This document shows, in pieces, positions 1 to 7,487 of a DNA stretch of 16,401 nt (position 1 is its first letter; the number at the start of each line of letters is the position of its first letter). Location: NCBI GenBank assembly GCA_964430565.1, contig CAYSFD010000022.1, positions 1-16,401 of the forward strand, given 5' to 3'. Under the pieces are notes generated by a model. That model was not told the DNA's origin. It made no database searches and saw only the letters and a list, made by a program, of their open reading frames with translations. Origin of the DNA: VBDM01 sp964430565 (GTDB lineage: Bacteria > Pseudomonadota > Gammaproteobacteria > Burkholderiales > SG8-39). A program made the translations under genes and the position numbers.

Positions 1-2
1 TC

Positions 3-1283
3 GTCAACCGGGAAGCGGAATTGCGTGAACTGGACGCGGCGGCGAAGCACGGCGGGTTGCTGGTGGTGTTTGGCCGGCGGCGCGTCGGCAAGACGCGGCT
101 GCTGCGGCAGTGGCTTCAGGCCCGCGACGGCCTCTACAGCCAGGCCATCGAGGCGCAGCGCGACTTGCAGATTCAGCAGGTCTTCGCCGACCTCCGCCCG
201 CAACTCGCCACGCAGCTTGTCCCCAAGAGCTGGCCGGAGCTGCTGGAAATTCTCGCGCTGCAAAAGAAGCGCTGGGTGCTGTGCCTGGACGAATTTCCCT
301 ACCTGACGGCGGTGGACGCGTCGCTGCCGAGCCAGTTGCAGAAGTGGCTGGACCATTCGCTGCCGCGCGGCTGCCTGCTGATTCTCGCCGGCTCGAGCAC
401 GCGCATGATGAACGACCTGTTCCTGCACCGTGCCGCGCCGCTTTACGGGCGCGCGCGAAAACTCCTGCACCTCCGGCCGATGGACTACGCGGCGTTCTGC
501 GCCGCCTGCGGACAAAAGCCGGGCGGCCTCGAATCGTTCGAGAAATTCGCCTGCGTCGGCGGCATCCCGAAGTATTGGGAGTTCGTCGAGGCCGGACAGG
601 ACGTCGTGGCGCTGGTGGAGTCGCTTTACTTCGATTTCGCCCCCTACATGGAACAGGAGCCGCGGCGGATTCTGCGCGACGAGGGCGTCATCGGCCTGAA
701 CGCCGTCGCCGTGCTGGAAGCCGTGGGACGCGGCGCCGAGCGGCCCTCGGAAATCGCCAGCCGGCTCGGCACGGCGCAGACGAATCTCTCGCGGCTGCTG
801 CAGCAGTTGCTCGACGCCTCCGTTCTGGCGCGCGAACTGCCCTTCGGCGAAAGCGTGCGCTCGACCAGGAAGACTCTCTACCGCATCCAGGATCCGACGC
901 TGCGCTTTTGGTTCCGCGTGTTTTCGCCGCACCAGAGCCGGTGGCGGACTTACCCGGCGGCGGAGAAACGAAAGCTCATCCATGACCACGCCGCCACGGT
1001 CTTTGAAGACTTCTGCCGGGCGCGTTTCCCCGGCGCGCAGCGCTATTGGGAGAGCAGTGTCGAACTGGACCTGGTCGCGCCCGACCCGGACGACGCGAAG
1101 CGATTGCTCGTGGCCGAAGTGAAATGGCGTCGCCTGAGCGTCGCGGAGCGGAAAAATGTGCTCCGCCAGCTTGAAAGCAAGTGGTCGCACTGTTCCCTGC
1201 GCGCACGCTACCGGAACGTCCGCTTCGACGTACTCGACGCCAGTGTTCTGAGCGTCCGACTGCCGAAGAATCGAACAGGGTAA
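3..1283 (+). CDS. AAA family ATPase with C-terminal DUF234-type nuclease-like domain, 5' end outside window
   Basis: Predicted P-loop ATPase of the archaeal-type ATPase/DUF234 group (COG1672-like). The frame is open to the left edge and reads VNREAELREL before the first possible start (TTG at 21). That is the usual N-terminus of the family, so the true start lies upstream and the gene is partial. Numbering from the TTG: Walker A GRRRVGKT at 18-25, Walker B-like WVLCLDEF at 85-92, sensor-like LILAGSS at 120-126, and a winged-helix-like stretch near 225-290. A C-terminal domain carries E330, D350 and E366-V-K368, matching the acidic/ExK pattern of PD-(D/E)xK nucleases. It is the only plus-strand gene and converges on the prolyl isomerase with 43 bp between stops. 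Its substrate is unknown; family members are common in accessory and defence-like regions. The ATPase call is firm, nuclease activity is inferred. Confidence 0.88.
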   Translation, partial: VNREAELRELDAAAKHGGLLVVFGRRRVGKTRLLRQWLQARDGLYSQAIEAQRDLQIQQVFADLRPQLATQLVPKSWPELLEILALQKKRWVLCLDEFPYLTAVDASLPSQLQKWLDHSLPRGCLLILAGSSTRMMNDLFLHRAAPLYGRARKLLHLRPMDYAAFCAACGQKPGGLESFEKFACVGGIPKYWEFVEAGQDVVALVESLYFDFAPYMEQEPRRILRDEGVIGLNAVAVLEAVGRGAERPSEIASRLGTAQTNLSRLLQQLLDASVLARELPFGESVRSTRKTLYRIQDPTLRFWFRVFSPHQSRWRTYPAAEKRKLIHDHAATVFEDFCRARFPGAQRYWESSVELDLVAPDPDDAKRLLVAEVKWRRLSVAERKNVLRQLESKWSHCSLRARYRNVRFDVLDASVLSVRLPKNRTG

Positions 1284-1293
1284 AAGGGGCCAG
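1281..1293 (+). repeat. Partial inverted copy of the GGGGCCAG boundary repeat
   Basis: TAAAAGGGGCCAG overlaps the ATPase stop codon. Its AAAAGGGGCCAG core matches, in inverted orientation, the core of the repeats at 4518-4534 and 5365-5381, but the following GCTCGA is missing. It may be an eroded copy of the same dispersed element. At 12 bp, chance similarity is possible. Confidence 0.4.
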
Positions 1294-1326
1294 TCATCAG
1301 CGCCGCTGTGAGCCACCGCCGTGCCC

Positions 1327-2196
1327 TCATCGGCTGCCCTTGGAACTCGCAGCGTCCAGCGGTGCGATCGTGATCGTGTAGCGGTCCCGCAGCTTGCGGT
1401 AGGCCGCCTCGTTGGCGTCGCGCCGGTGCTCGAATACGAAATCGGTCACCACGCGGTCGCGCGCTTCCTCGAACACGGCAGGTCGGGCCGGCGTGCGTTC
1501 CGTGACGCGGACCAGATGGAGTCCGTACGCCGAGCGGATCGGTCCCTGCCAGGACGCTGGCGTCAGGTCCAGAATCAATCGGCCGAACCCGCTGCCGAAT
1601 TCCTGGTCCACTTGCTCGGCGGTCCGGACGGCGTAGTCAAAGCTCAACGCAAAGCGGTCGCCGCGCTCGGGCGCCCGCCCCGGGGCTCCCGGGTCTTGCA
1701 GCGCTCGAAGGACGCGCTCCGCATCGGCTTGCGCCCTGGCGCCCCGCGTGTCGAGGCTGAAATAGATGTGCGTGAATGAGACACGCGGCGGCTCGCCGTA
1801 GCGTGCCCGGTTCGCTTCGAAGTAGCTGCGCAGCACGGCGTCTCCGGGGTCGTCCGGCACGGCCGTGTCGGCGATGAGGAACTCCATCTTCTGGGCGATG
1901 CGGCGTCGCAGGATGGTGTCATCGCGATCGAGGCCGAGCGCCATGCCTTCGCGGTACAGCACCTCTTCGCGGACCTGCGCCTCTACGAGGCTCTCCAGCT
2001 CCGCGCGGGTCGGCGGGCGCCTCCACCGCGCGGCGAACTTCTGCTGCAGGCTCTCGAGATCCTGGCGGCCGATGACGATGGCGCGGCCGCCCGCGTCGGT
2101 CGCGCCGAACACGCCATGAAGGGTGAACAGCACCGCGCCGCCCAGCAGGAAGTGCGCGAGCGGCTCGCGCAGAAGAAACCGCCCGATCCGACGCAT
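1327..2196 (-). CDS. Membrane-anchored PpiC-type peptidyl-prolyl cis-trans isomerase (copy 1)
   Basis: A 289-residue parvulin-like foldase, expected to face the periplasm from an N-terminal anchor. The start is ATG at 2196, beginning MRRIGRFLLREP. It shares one base with the stop of the upstream DUF3604 gene (TGATG), which indicates translational coupling. The open frame extends further upstream, but that part is only the DUF3604 gene read out of frame. Residues about 9-30 form the hydrophobic anchor, followed by a helical SurA/PpiC-like segment with REEVLYREGMALGLDRDD and IRRRIAQKMEFL. The parvulin core lies in the C-terminal half, with SWQGPIRSAYGLHLVRVTER near its end. The same architecture recurs in the copy at 13569-14507. 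Probable role: folding assistance for exported products of this cluster; the clients are inferred, not shown. Confidence 0.87.
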   Translation of the reverse strand: MRRIGRFLLREPLAHFLLGGAVLFTLHGVFGATDAGGRAIVIGRQDLESLQQKFAARWRRPPTRAELESLVEAQVREEVLYREGMALGLDRDDTILRRRIAQKMEFLIADTAVPDDPGDAVLRSYFEANRARYGEPPRVSFTHIYFSLDTRGARAQADAERVLRALQDPGAPGRAPERGDRFALSFDYAVRTAEQVDQEFGSGFGRLILDLTPASWQGPIRSAYGLHLVRVTERTPARPAVFEEARDRVVTDFVFEHRRDANEAAYRKLRDRYTITIAPLDAASSKGSR

Positions 2197-4463
2197 CACT
2201 TGATCGCGGCGACCTCGTAGTTCACGTAGCCGGCCTCGTCGCTTCGCGCCCCTACATACCGGTCGCCCAGCTTGAAGATCCGCGACGTGAAGCTCGATCC
2301 GTCGTCGAGCGAGCCCTGAAGCTGACCGTTCTTGATCGCGTAGGGGTTTTTGCTGGTCCCGCCGCCGTGCATGGCAGCGAACCCCGCTGCGCTCGCGAGC
2401 GTGCGCTGGCCGTCCCCGCCGTACAAGGCTTCGAACATCTGACCGGTGACCGTGTTTTTGATGCGGATGCTTTTGCCGACGATGAGCGCGCGAATCTCTG
2501 CGTCGGTGAGCGCCTTGCCGCCCTGCTTCTCGACGCTCTGGACCGTGAGCGCCGCTGCGCGCGCGGTGCCCAACTCGGCGGCGGTCGGCGTGTACCAGAT
2601 GGGCGAGCTGAAGGCGCGCTCCTGCAGCGTGGTCGGCAGGTTGGCCGGTGGCGCGATGCCGAGCTTGATCGCGTCGAAGACGTTCCAGCGCGGGGTGGGG
2701 ATCTCGAGCGCGCGCACGTAGTAGAACGCGCGCTGCGCCGGATCGAACTCGGGATCGGTCCACCGTCCGGCCAGATCCGCGGCGCCAATCGTGTTCTGAT
2801 AGGTGGCCGTCGCCAGGTCCACGGTGTTCCCCACCGGCGGCACCTTGCCGGTCTTCGGATCCGGCTTGCGCGTGCCGGACCAGACGACGTCGTAGACCTT
2901 CTCGAGGGTCTGCCCGTTCTTCGACCAGCCTTTCACGATCTGAATCCGGTCGAGGTTGCCGCTGTTGGGGTCCTTGATCGCCCACACGAGAAAGCTCGGC
3001 GCCTTGGCGGCGGCCGGTCGCGCGGCGAGATCGTTACCCATGGGCACGCCCTTGGCGTAGCCGATCTTCACCAGGTCGGCGCTCTTCGCGTCCGCATCAT
3101 CGTATTGCCAACTGCCGAAGAAGCGCACCTTCATGCGCGGGCCGGTGGTGGCGAACACTTCCTTGCGCTTCAAGGCATCGTAGAGCGACTCGCGCGTATT
3201 CTCTTCCGCCCACACCCCCGCCAGGCCCGCGGAACCCCACGACTGGACGATGGGGGTCATCTGCGTCTTGTGCACGAGCCGCGCCTCGGGGGTGCCATCC
3301 TCGCGGCCGATCTTGCCGAAGACGTTGTTCTCCTCGTAGTCGCCGCCGGCGTTGTGGGTGTCGCTCGAGCCGATCTGGCCGAACTTGTAGGGGTTCACGC
3401 CGGTCTGCTCTTCCAGCGCCAGTCCGGTGCGCAGGGCATCGCGCGCGTAGCTGCCCTTGGCCTTGCCGCGCAGCGTGCCGGTCTGCTCGCCGGCGATCAG
3501 GAAGTCCGAGATCATGAAGTCCGCGAACTCGTCGTTCGGGGAGAGGGCGGGGTTCGTCTCGGAGGTGCCCTTGATCTGGGTCATCTCCACCACCGGCTCG
3601 TTCTTGATCCGGCGCTCGGCGTAGGCCCGGTCGATGGGCTTGCCGTACGAGTCCACCGTTTGGAACATCATGCCGTCGCTGTAGTTGGAGTTATGCGGGA
3701 TGGCTAGGTTTTCCATTCCCGACTTGCGGGCGCCTTCCATAAACGTCCACAGGTCCTCGGGCTTCGGCGAGTCGAAGTTCGTGAACGGCAGCTCAGGCAC
3801 CTTTGTACCGCGGAAGATAACGTTGCGGTGCAGGTTGCGGTTGTTCGGGTTGGACGTCCACTCGTAGCCGATGAAGGTCGTGAACTTCCCCGGCTCGTAA
3901 TACTTCGCGGCGTAGTCCTGGATCAGCTTCCACTGCTGCTTCATCACACCCTTGTCGACGAACTCCTTGATCGGTTTCCCACCCGCGATGCTGCCCACGA
4001 TCGTCATGAGCGCCTTCTGCTGCTGCGCGGGATCGCTGCTGCTCATCATCTTCGCGATCTCGTGTTTCGAGAGGGGGTTGGCGGGGTCGAGCATTTGCGG
4101 CAGCACGCCCATGTACTCCGAGTGATCGGTGACCGAGTAGAAATCGAGCGGCCCGCTCTTGAGCCGCACCTTCTGGCCGCTGATGTGGTCGATGGCCTCG
4201 CCTTTGGCGAAGCGATACGCGTCCTCGGGACCGACGCGCACGCCGCTCACGAACGCATCCGGCGACCACGACGTGTGCACGTGCAGGTCGCCGAAGTAGG
4301 CGTTGCGGAGCGGGTTCGGCGCTGCGGCCGGTGCCTGCTGGGCCGCGGACGGCCGGGATGCGGGAGGCGCCTGCTCGGACCGGTCGGAACAGGCTGACGC
4401 CAGGAACGCCAGCGCGCCAGCGAGCGCGGCGGCGATGAGGGTTTGTGTGCGGGTGGTTTTCAT
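2196..4463 (-). CDS. DUF3604 family exported putative metal-dependent hydrolase (copy 1, long form)
   Basis: A 755-residue DUF3604 protein with no established reaction. The ATG at 4463 is chosen because AAGAAGGGA stands about 10 bases upstream and the product then opens with a Sec/lipoprotein-like signal, MKTTRTQTLIAAALAGALAF then LASAC (Cys25). The longer frame upstream lacks a signal peptide. PHP-like metal-binding features are visible: GDLHVHTSW (His61, His63), VTDHSEYMG (Asp113, His114), IPHNSNYSDG and IGSSDTHNAGG. Residues 1 to about 626 are the family core, ending SSPIWYTP. Residues 627-755 are an extra C-terminal domain containing ALTDAEIRALIVGKSIRIKN and GDRYVGARSDEAGYVNYEV, which is absent from the copy at the right edge. 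The stop overlaps the start of the isomerase gene. A periplasmic or outer-membrane-associated hydrolase is likely; the substrate is unknown. Confidence 0.9.
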   Translation of the reverse strand: MKTTRTQTLIAAALAGALAFLASACSDRSEQAPPASRPSAAQQAPAAAPNPLRNAYFGDLHVHTSWSPDAFVSGVRVGPEDAYRFAKGEAIDHISGQKVRLKSGPLDFYSVTDHSEYMGVLPQMLDPANPLSKHEIAKMMSSSDPAQQQKALMTIVGSIAGGKPIKEFVDKGVMKQQWKLIQDYAAKYYEPGKFTTFIGYEWTSNPNNRNLHRNVIFRGTKVPELPFTNFDSPKPEDLWTFMEGARKSGMENLAIPHNSNYSDGMMFQTVDSYGKPIDRAYAERRIKNEPVVEMTQIKGTSETNPALSPNDEFADFMISDFLIAGEQTGTLRGKAKGSYARDALRTGLALEEQTGVNPYKFGQIGSSDTHNAGGDYEENNVFGKIGREDGTPEARLVHKTQMTPIVQSWGSAGLAGVWAEENTRESLYDALKRKEVFATTGPRMKVRFFGSWQYDDADAKSADLVKIGYAKGVPMGNDLAARPAAAKAPSFLVWAIKDPNSGNLDRIQIVKGWSKNGQTLEKVYDVVWSGTRKPDPKTGKVPPVGNTVDLATATYQNTIGAADLAGRWTDPEFDPAQRAFYYVRALEIPTPRWNVFDAIKLGIAPPANLPTTLQERAFSSPIWYTPTAAELGTARAAALTVQSVEKQGGKALTDAEIRALIVGKSIRIKNTVTGQMFEALYGGDGQRTLASAAGFAAMHGGGTSKNPYAIKNGQLQGSLDDGSSFTSRIFKLGDRYVGARSDEAGYVNYEVAAIK

Positions 4464-4513
4464 GGTTGTTGTTCCCTTCTTTTGATTCGGTTTGATTATC
4501 TCACTTGAAGAAT

Positions 4514-4678
4514 TTAATCGAGCCTGGCCCCTTTTTCTGTCGGGCGGGGTTGGGCGCGCAATTGCCTGACGCTTTCGCGGACTCGTTCCGCCATGCGGAT
4601 TTTTTCCGGCCACGTCAGAGACTGGCGACTTTTCTGCCATTGCGCCTGCCGCTCCAGCATGTGTTCTAGGTCAGTCAT
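4514..4678 (-). CDS. 54-residue partner protein of the nucleotidyltransferase
   Basis: A short ORF beginning MTDLEHMLERQAQWQKSRQS and containing LTWPEKIRMAERVRES. Its ATG at 4678 lies inside the end of the nucleotidyltransferase gene (8-base overlap, ATGACTGA), the arrangement of a coupled two-gene module. The protein is highly charged and predicted helical, with no transmembrane segment. Small helical proteins are commonly encoded just downstream of such nucleotidyltransferase-fold genes. The last residues, EKGARLD, and the TAA stop are supplied by the 17-bp repeat at 4518-4534, so the native C-terminus may have been altered by that element. Function unknown; a toxin-antitoxin or regulatory partnership is inferred from context. 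Confidence 0.72.
   Translation of the reverse strand: MTDLEHMLERQAQWQKSRQSLTWPEKIRMAERVRESVRQLRAQPRPTEKGARLD
4518..4534. repeat. 17-bp direct repeat, left copy
   Basis: TCGAGCCTGGCCCCTTT is identical to 5365-5381 and in the same orientation. The two copies bracket the nucleotidyltransferase pair and the toxin remnant. This copy is also the 3' coding end of the small partner gene. It resembles dispersed GGGGCCAGGCTCGA motifs that I associate, from memory only, with REP-like elements in environmental genomes. Confidence 0.75.
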
Positions 4679-5180
4679 TCAGGAACTTGCTTTCAAAACG
4701 CTGCCAGGCCTCGGCCAAGTCGTACCGGGCCGCCAGACTCTGGATGGCGTCCCGGCTGACACTGCCGGATTCGAGCAACGCCAGAATGCGGGTCAAGTCC
4801 TTCGCGCGTCCGACGCTCAGCGCAATGACCGCAAGATGGTCCGCTCGGACCACGCGCAAGGCCACGCCCTCGAAGTCGGCGGTCTCAGCCTGTTCCATCG
4901 CCTCCTGAGTGAGCGGACTGAACGCGGGTACAAACTGCGTGGGCCACGCGCCGACACGAATGGCTTCGCCTTCCGGCCGGTACCCTTTGGCGGCGCAGAA
5001 CTCGTAAATACCACCGAGCACGTCAAGCCGGTCCGCGGAGGTCACCGCCACGAGCACGTCGGCATCCAGCGTCGCCACCGGCTCGGTGTACCGCATTTGT
5101 GCGGTGGCGCCAAACAGCGCGTAATCCCGGATCACGCCCACCCGTTGCATCTCATTGAGCAGTTGGGCCAATTCCTTCAC
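4671..5180 (-). CDS. Nucleotidyltransferase-fold protein (AbiEii/MNT-like), probable TA-type module
   Basis: A 169-residue protein. The N-terminal half, YALFGATAQMRYTEPVATLD then ADVLVAV, fits a nucleotidyltransferase (pol-beta) fold. The usual GG(S/A) motif appears as FGATA (residues 23-27) and the metal-binding acidic pair is probably DAD near 39-41. Basic and hydrophobic segments follow, with a helical C-terminus. The start is GTG at 5180; GAGG sits only two bases upstream, too close to be a normal ribosome site, so an internal start is possible. It overlaps the 54-residue partner by 8 bases. The pair splits the phosphatase/DUF3604 gene order and is flanked by 17-bp direct repeats. Related proteins act as AbiEii-like toxins or MNT-like antitoxins; which role applies here cannot be read from the sequence. 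Confidence 0.75.
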   Translation of the reverse strand: MKELAQLLNEMQRVGVIRDYALFGATAQMRYTEPVATLDADVLVAVTSADRLDVLGGIYEFCAAKGYRPEGEAIRVGAWPTQFVPAFSPLTQEAMEQAETADFEGVALRVVRADHLAVIALSVGRAKDLTRILALLESGSVSRDAIQSLAARYDLAEAWQRFESKFLND

Positions 5181-5209
5181 GACCTCATTCTACCGAAGGG
5201 GCTCGATGT

Positions 5210-5254
5210 TCACTCACGAGGTAGATTCTCGTCCAGTTTGAACCGGACGAGCAT
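5210..5254 (-). pseudogene. N-terminal remnant of a DUF5615 (PIN/Mut7-C-like) toxin
   Basis: On the minus strand an ATG at 5254 reads MLVRFKLDENLPRE and then stops. F/L-K-L-D-E-N-L-P is the characteristic first strand of DUF5615 PIN-like proteins, which normally run to about 110-120 residues. Only 14 codons survive here, just upstream of the nucleotidyltransferase. The remnant suggests an older toxin gene cut off when the present pair arrived. The match is short, so this call rests on the diagnostic motif alone. Confidence 0.5.
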
Positions 5255-5364
5255 TCCGCGCGATCAGTTCTACGCCAAGATCGAATAGATGACGGACAAA
5301 CGGTGAGAAGCAAAATCGCGCGGCCGGCCACGTGGGGACACGGCGCAGCATGCGCTCTCATAAT

Positions 5365-5381
5365 TCGAGCCTGGCCCCTTT
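5365..5381. repeat. 17-bp direct repeat, right copy
   Basis: TCGAGCCTGGCCCCTTT is identical and co-oriented with 4518-4534, 847 bp away. It stands in the 258-bp gap between the 5'-nucleotidase stop (5439) and the nucleotidyltransferase start (5180). Apart from this repeat and the toxin remnant I see no gene in that gap. Confidence 0.75.
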
Positions 5382-5438
5382 ACTCCCCCCGCAATCACGA
5401 CGCGGCACGCGGAGTGTTTTTATTTCGTCCACAGCCGG

Positions 5439-7406
5439 TCAACCCGCCTTGATCGCCCGCACCTCCGCGGCGCGCGCATCAACCGGGATCACCGGCAGTT
5501 CGCCCTTGGTCTTGACCGGCAGGTTGCGCAGGAAATCCATGATCGCCTGCCATTCCTTGATCTCGCGGCCGGCGTGCGTCCCCACCGCGGTGGCGACACT
5601 GGCCGGGTCTGTCGTCCCCGGCGGCGGCAGGAGGTAACCCGAGTTTTCGCGAGGCGCTTCGAGTGCCTCGACCCTCGACTTGAGCGGCTGCCCCGCCTTG
5701 TTCTTGGGAACCAGGGCCAGCTTGCCCTTGGTGTACTTCGGTATGGCGACGATGATCGGGGCGAGCATCAGGGGACAGGTGAGGCTGTACAGGCGCGCGT
5801 CCTTGCCGCTGATGTCGATCGCCTTGTAGCCGCGATCGAGGTCTCCCATCTCGATGGTGGTCACGACGTCGAACTGCGGGCGCGACGGGTCGTAGCGGAA
5901 CTTCATGCCGGAAGCACGGGGGAAATACTCACCGGGGTGAGCGGGGTTATCCACGAGCAGAAACTCGAGCAGATTCTTCAGCTCCTGGCCGGTGAAATAA
6001 CCGGTCACGAGCGTGCTGCCGGGTGTCGGATCAACCACGCCGGAGCCGAGGGGCGCCACGGCAAATATGTCGTAGACGGTCTGCACGCCTGTCTTCCCGC
6101 GGGAAAGACCGGCACGCATCATGCCGTTGGCGGTGAAGCCGATGTTGGCCTTGGTGGCAGCGCGGAAAGAGTCGGTGACCAGGTTGGCCAGCAGCGTGCC
6201 GGCGGCGATGTCCGTATACGTGTTCGGCAGGTCCTTCGGTGCTATCGCCAGCGGCTGATCGACACTGTACCCGCGCGACGCGAACGCGGCCGCGCTGACG
6301 GACTGTTTGAGCCGCTCGATGTCGGCGGCGATGGCCTTATCTCCGACGATGGTGTCGTCGATCGGATGGAGCCGATACGACGCGACTGTCAGCTTGTTCC
6401 CCTCCCACACGATCACCAGTTCGCCGAGGTTGTTGCTTTCCTTACCGGTCTGGACCACGGGCGTGCGGCCGTCGACGATGACAGGTTCTTTCAGTTCAGT
6501 GTGGCTGTGGCCGCTGATCACCACGTCGATGCCCGGCACGTCCCTGGCCAGGCGCACGTCCTCGCCGTCGGTGTAGCGCCCGTCCTTGCCTTTCTCCAGG
6601 CCGCCATGACTGAGCGCAATGACCACATCCACCTTCTCCTTCTCGCGCAGGATCTTCACCACTTCCCTGGCGGACTCGGTGGGGTCGGCGAAGGTGGTGG
6701 CTCCGCCACTGGTATAGATCATGGCCTCCTTGCCGAGGCTCCCCAGGATGCCGAAGCGCAGCCCGCCACGCTCGATCACCATGTAGCGGCGGATCACGCC
6801 CTCCTTGGCCAGACGCTGGAGGTCGGCCAACGTGGCGTCGCTCCCGGGGAAACTGGTATTGGCAGCGAGCACCGCCGGGATCCGGCCAGCCTTGACGGCG
6901 GCGCCGATGGACTTGCCCAGGCCGGCGGGCCCCAGATCGAATTCATGATTGCCGAAGGTGGTGGCGTCACACCCCATCTTGCCCATGAGGTGCAGTTCGC
7001 CGCCGGTCTCGCGCGTCGCGGCGCTGAACGCCGTACCCATGCTGTAGTCGCCCGCGTCGAGCACCAGCACCGGCCCCTGACCTTTACGCGCCTCTTTCCG
7101 CTTCGCGATCAATCCGGCCAGCCGCGCGTATCCGCCACGGGTGGTGTCGTCGTTGAGCGTGAATGGGGTGTAATCCGAAGCCGGACCCATGCCGATAAAG
7201 CTCGCGTGCATGTCGTTGGTGTGCAGGATGGTGAAGGACTTCTTGCCGTCTGCCGCCGCGGCCAACTCTCCCGGCAAGGCAATCGTCACGCCGAATGCCG
7301 CTGCGCCGGCCAGGAACTCGCGGCGGGAGAGCGTTTCGCGCGATAGGTGGGTGATGGTCTCTTCCCCGTCCGCTGCCGCGGAGGGTTCTTCGTGTGTGGA
7401 TTTCAT
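5439..7406 (-). CDS. Tat-exported bifunctional metallophosphatase/5'-nucleotidase (UshA-like)
   Basis: A 655-residue dinuclear metallophosphatase expected to hydrolyse nucleotides or other phosphoesters in the periplasm. A twin-arginine signal, SRREFLAG at 27-34, precedes a hydrophobic stretch and Ala-rich cleavage region. Metal-site blocks appear in order: LHTNDMH (Asp65, His67), LDAGDYSMGT (about 116-125), FGNHEFDLG (Asn153, His154), ALSHGG (His267) and SGHSH (299-302). The C-terminal half fits the 5'-nucleotidase substrate-binding domain, with YDIFAVAPLGSG present, but the usual NGGG-type Arg motif reads NGMMRAG. The ATG at 7406 follows GAGGACAG by a normal spacing. A strong terminator lies just upstream at 7444-7487, so the gene probably needs its own promoter or read-through. 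Confidence 0.92.
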   Translation of the reverse strand: MKSTHEEPSAAADGEETITHLSRETLSRREFLAGAAAFGVTIALPGELAAAADGKKSFTILHTNDMHASFIGMGPASDYTPFTLNDDTTRGGYARLAGLIAKRKEARKGQGPVLVLDAGDYSMGTAFSAATRETGGELHLMGKMGCDATTFGNHEFDLGPAGLGKSIGAAVKAGRIPAVLAANTSFPGSDATLADLQRLAKEGVIRRYMVIERGGLRFGILGSLGKEAMIYTSGGATTFADPTESAREVVKILREKEKVDVVIALSHGGLEKGKDGRYTDGEDVRLARDVPGIDVVISGHSHTELKEPVIVDGRTPVVQTGKESNNLGELVIVWEGNKLTVASYRLHPIDDTIVGDKAIAADIERLKQSVSAAAFASRGYSVDQPLAIAPKDLPNTYTDIAAGTLLANLVTDSFRAATKANIGFTANGMMRAGLSRGKTGVQTVYDIFAVAPLGSGVVDPTPGSTLVTGYFTGQELKNLLEFLLVDNPAHPGEYFPRASGMKFRYDPSRPQFDVVTTIEMGDLDRGYKAIDISGKDARLYSLTCPLMLAPIIVAIPKYTKGKLALVPKNKAGQPLKSRVEALEAPRENSGYLLPPPGTTDPASVATAVGTHAGREIKEWQAIMDFLRNLPVKTKGELPVIPVDARAAEVRAIKAG

Positions 7407-7443
7407 TGTTCTGTCCTCAATGGCCCTGTTTCATTCGTGATTC

Positions 7444-7487
7444 AAAAAAAATCGGGCCGCACCCGAATGTATCCGGTGCGGCCCGAT
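7444..7487 (-). terminator. Strong rho-independent terminator of the first-listed sulfatase
   Basis: A perfect 13-bp stem, ATCGGGCCGCACC (7451-7463) with GGTGCGGCCCGAT (7475-7487), has an 11-base loop and is followed on the minus strand by eight T (complement of 7444-7451). It begins 17 bases after the sulfatase stop and ends 37 bases before the 5'-nucleotidase start, separating the two transcripts. Confidence 0.93.

Noticed and set aside
1327..2985. A single 552-residue minus-strand protein covering the isomerase and beyond
   Set aside because: The part above 2196 is the DUF3604 gene read in another frame; the isomerase has a coupled ATG at 2196 matching the start of its paralogue.
4464..4640. 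Upstream extension of the DUF3604 gene to 4640
   Set aside because: It overlaps the small partner gene and would bury the signal peptide; AAGAAGGGA supports the ATG at 4463.
5228..5251. Hairpin CTCGTCC/GGACGAG as a terminator of the 5'-nucleotidase transcript
   Set aside because: No T tract on either strand, and it lies within the toxin remnant reading frame.
5574..7346. Long plus-strand frames opposite the phosphatase, DUF3604 and sulfatase genes (also 2367-3707 and 9734-11113)
   Set aside because: They are antisense shadows in GC-rich coding DNA; their products are low-complexity Arg/His/Val-rich and match no family.
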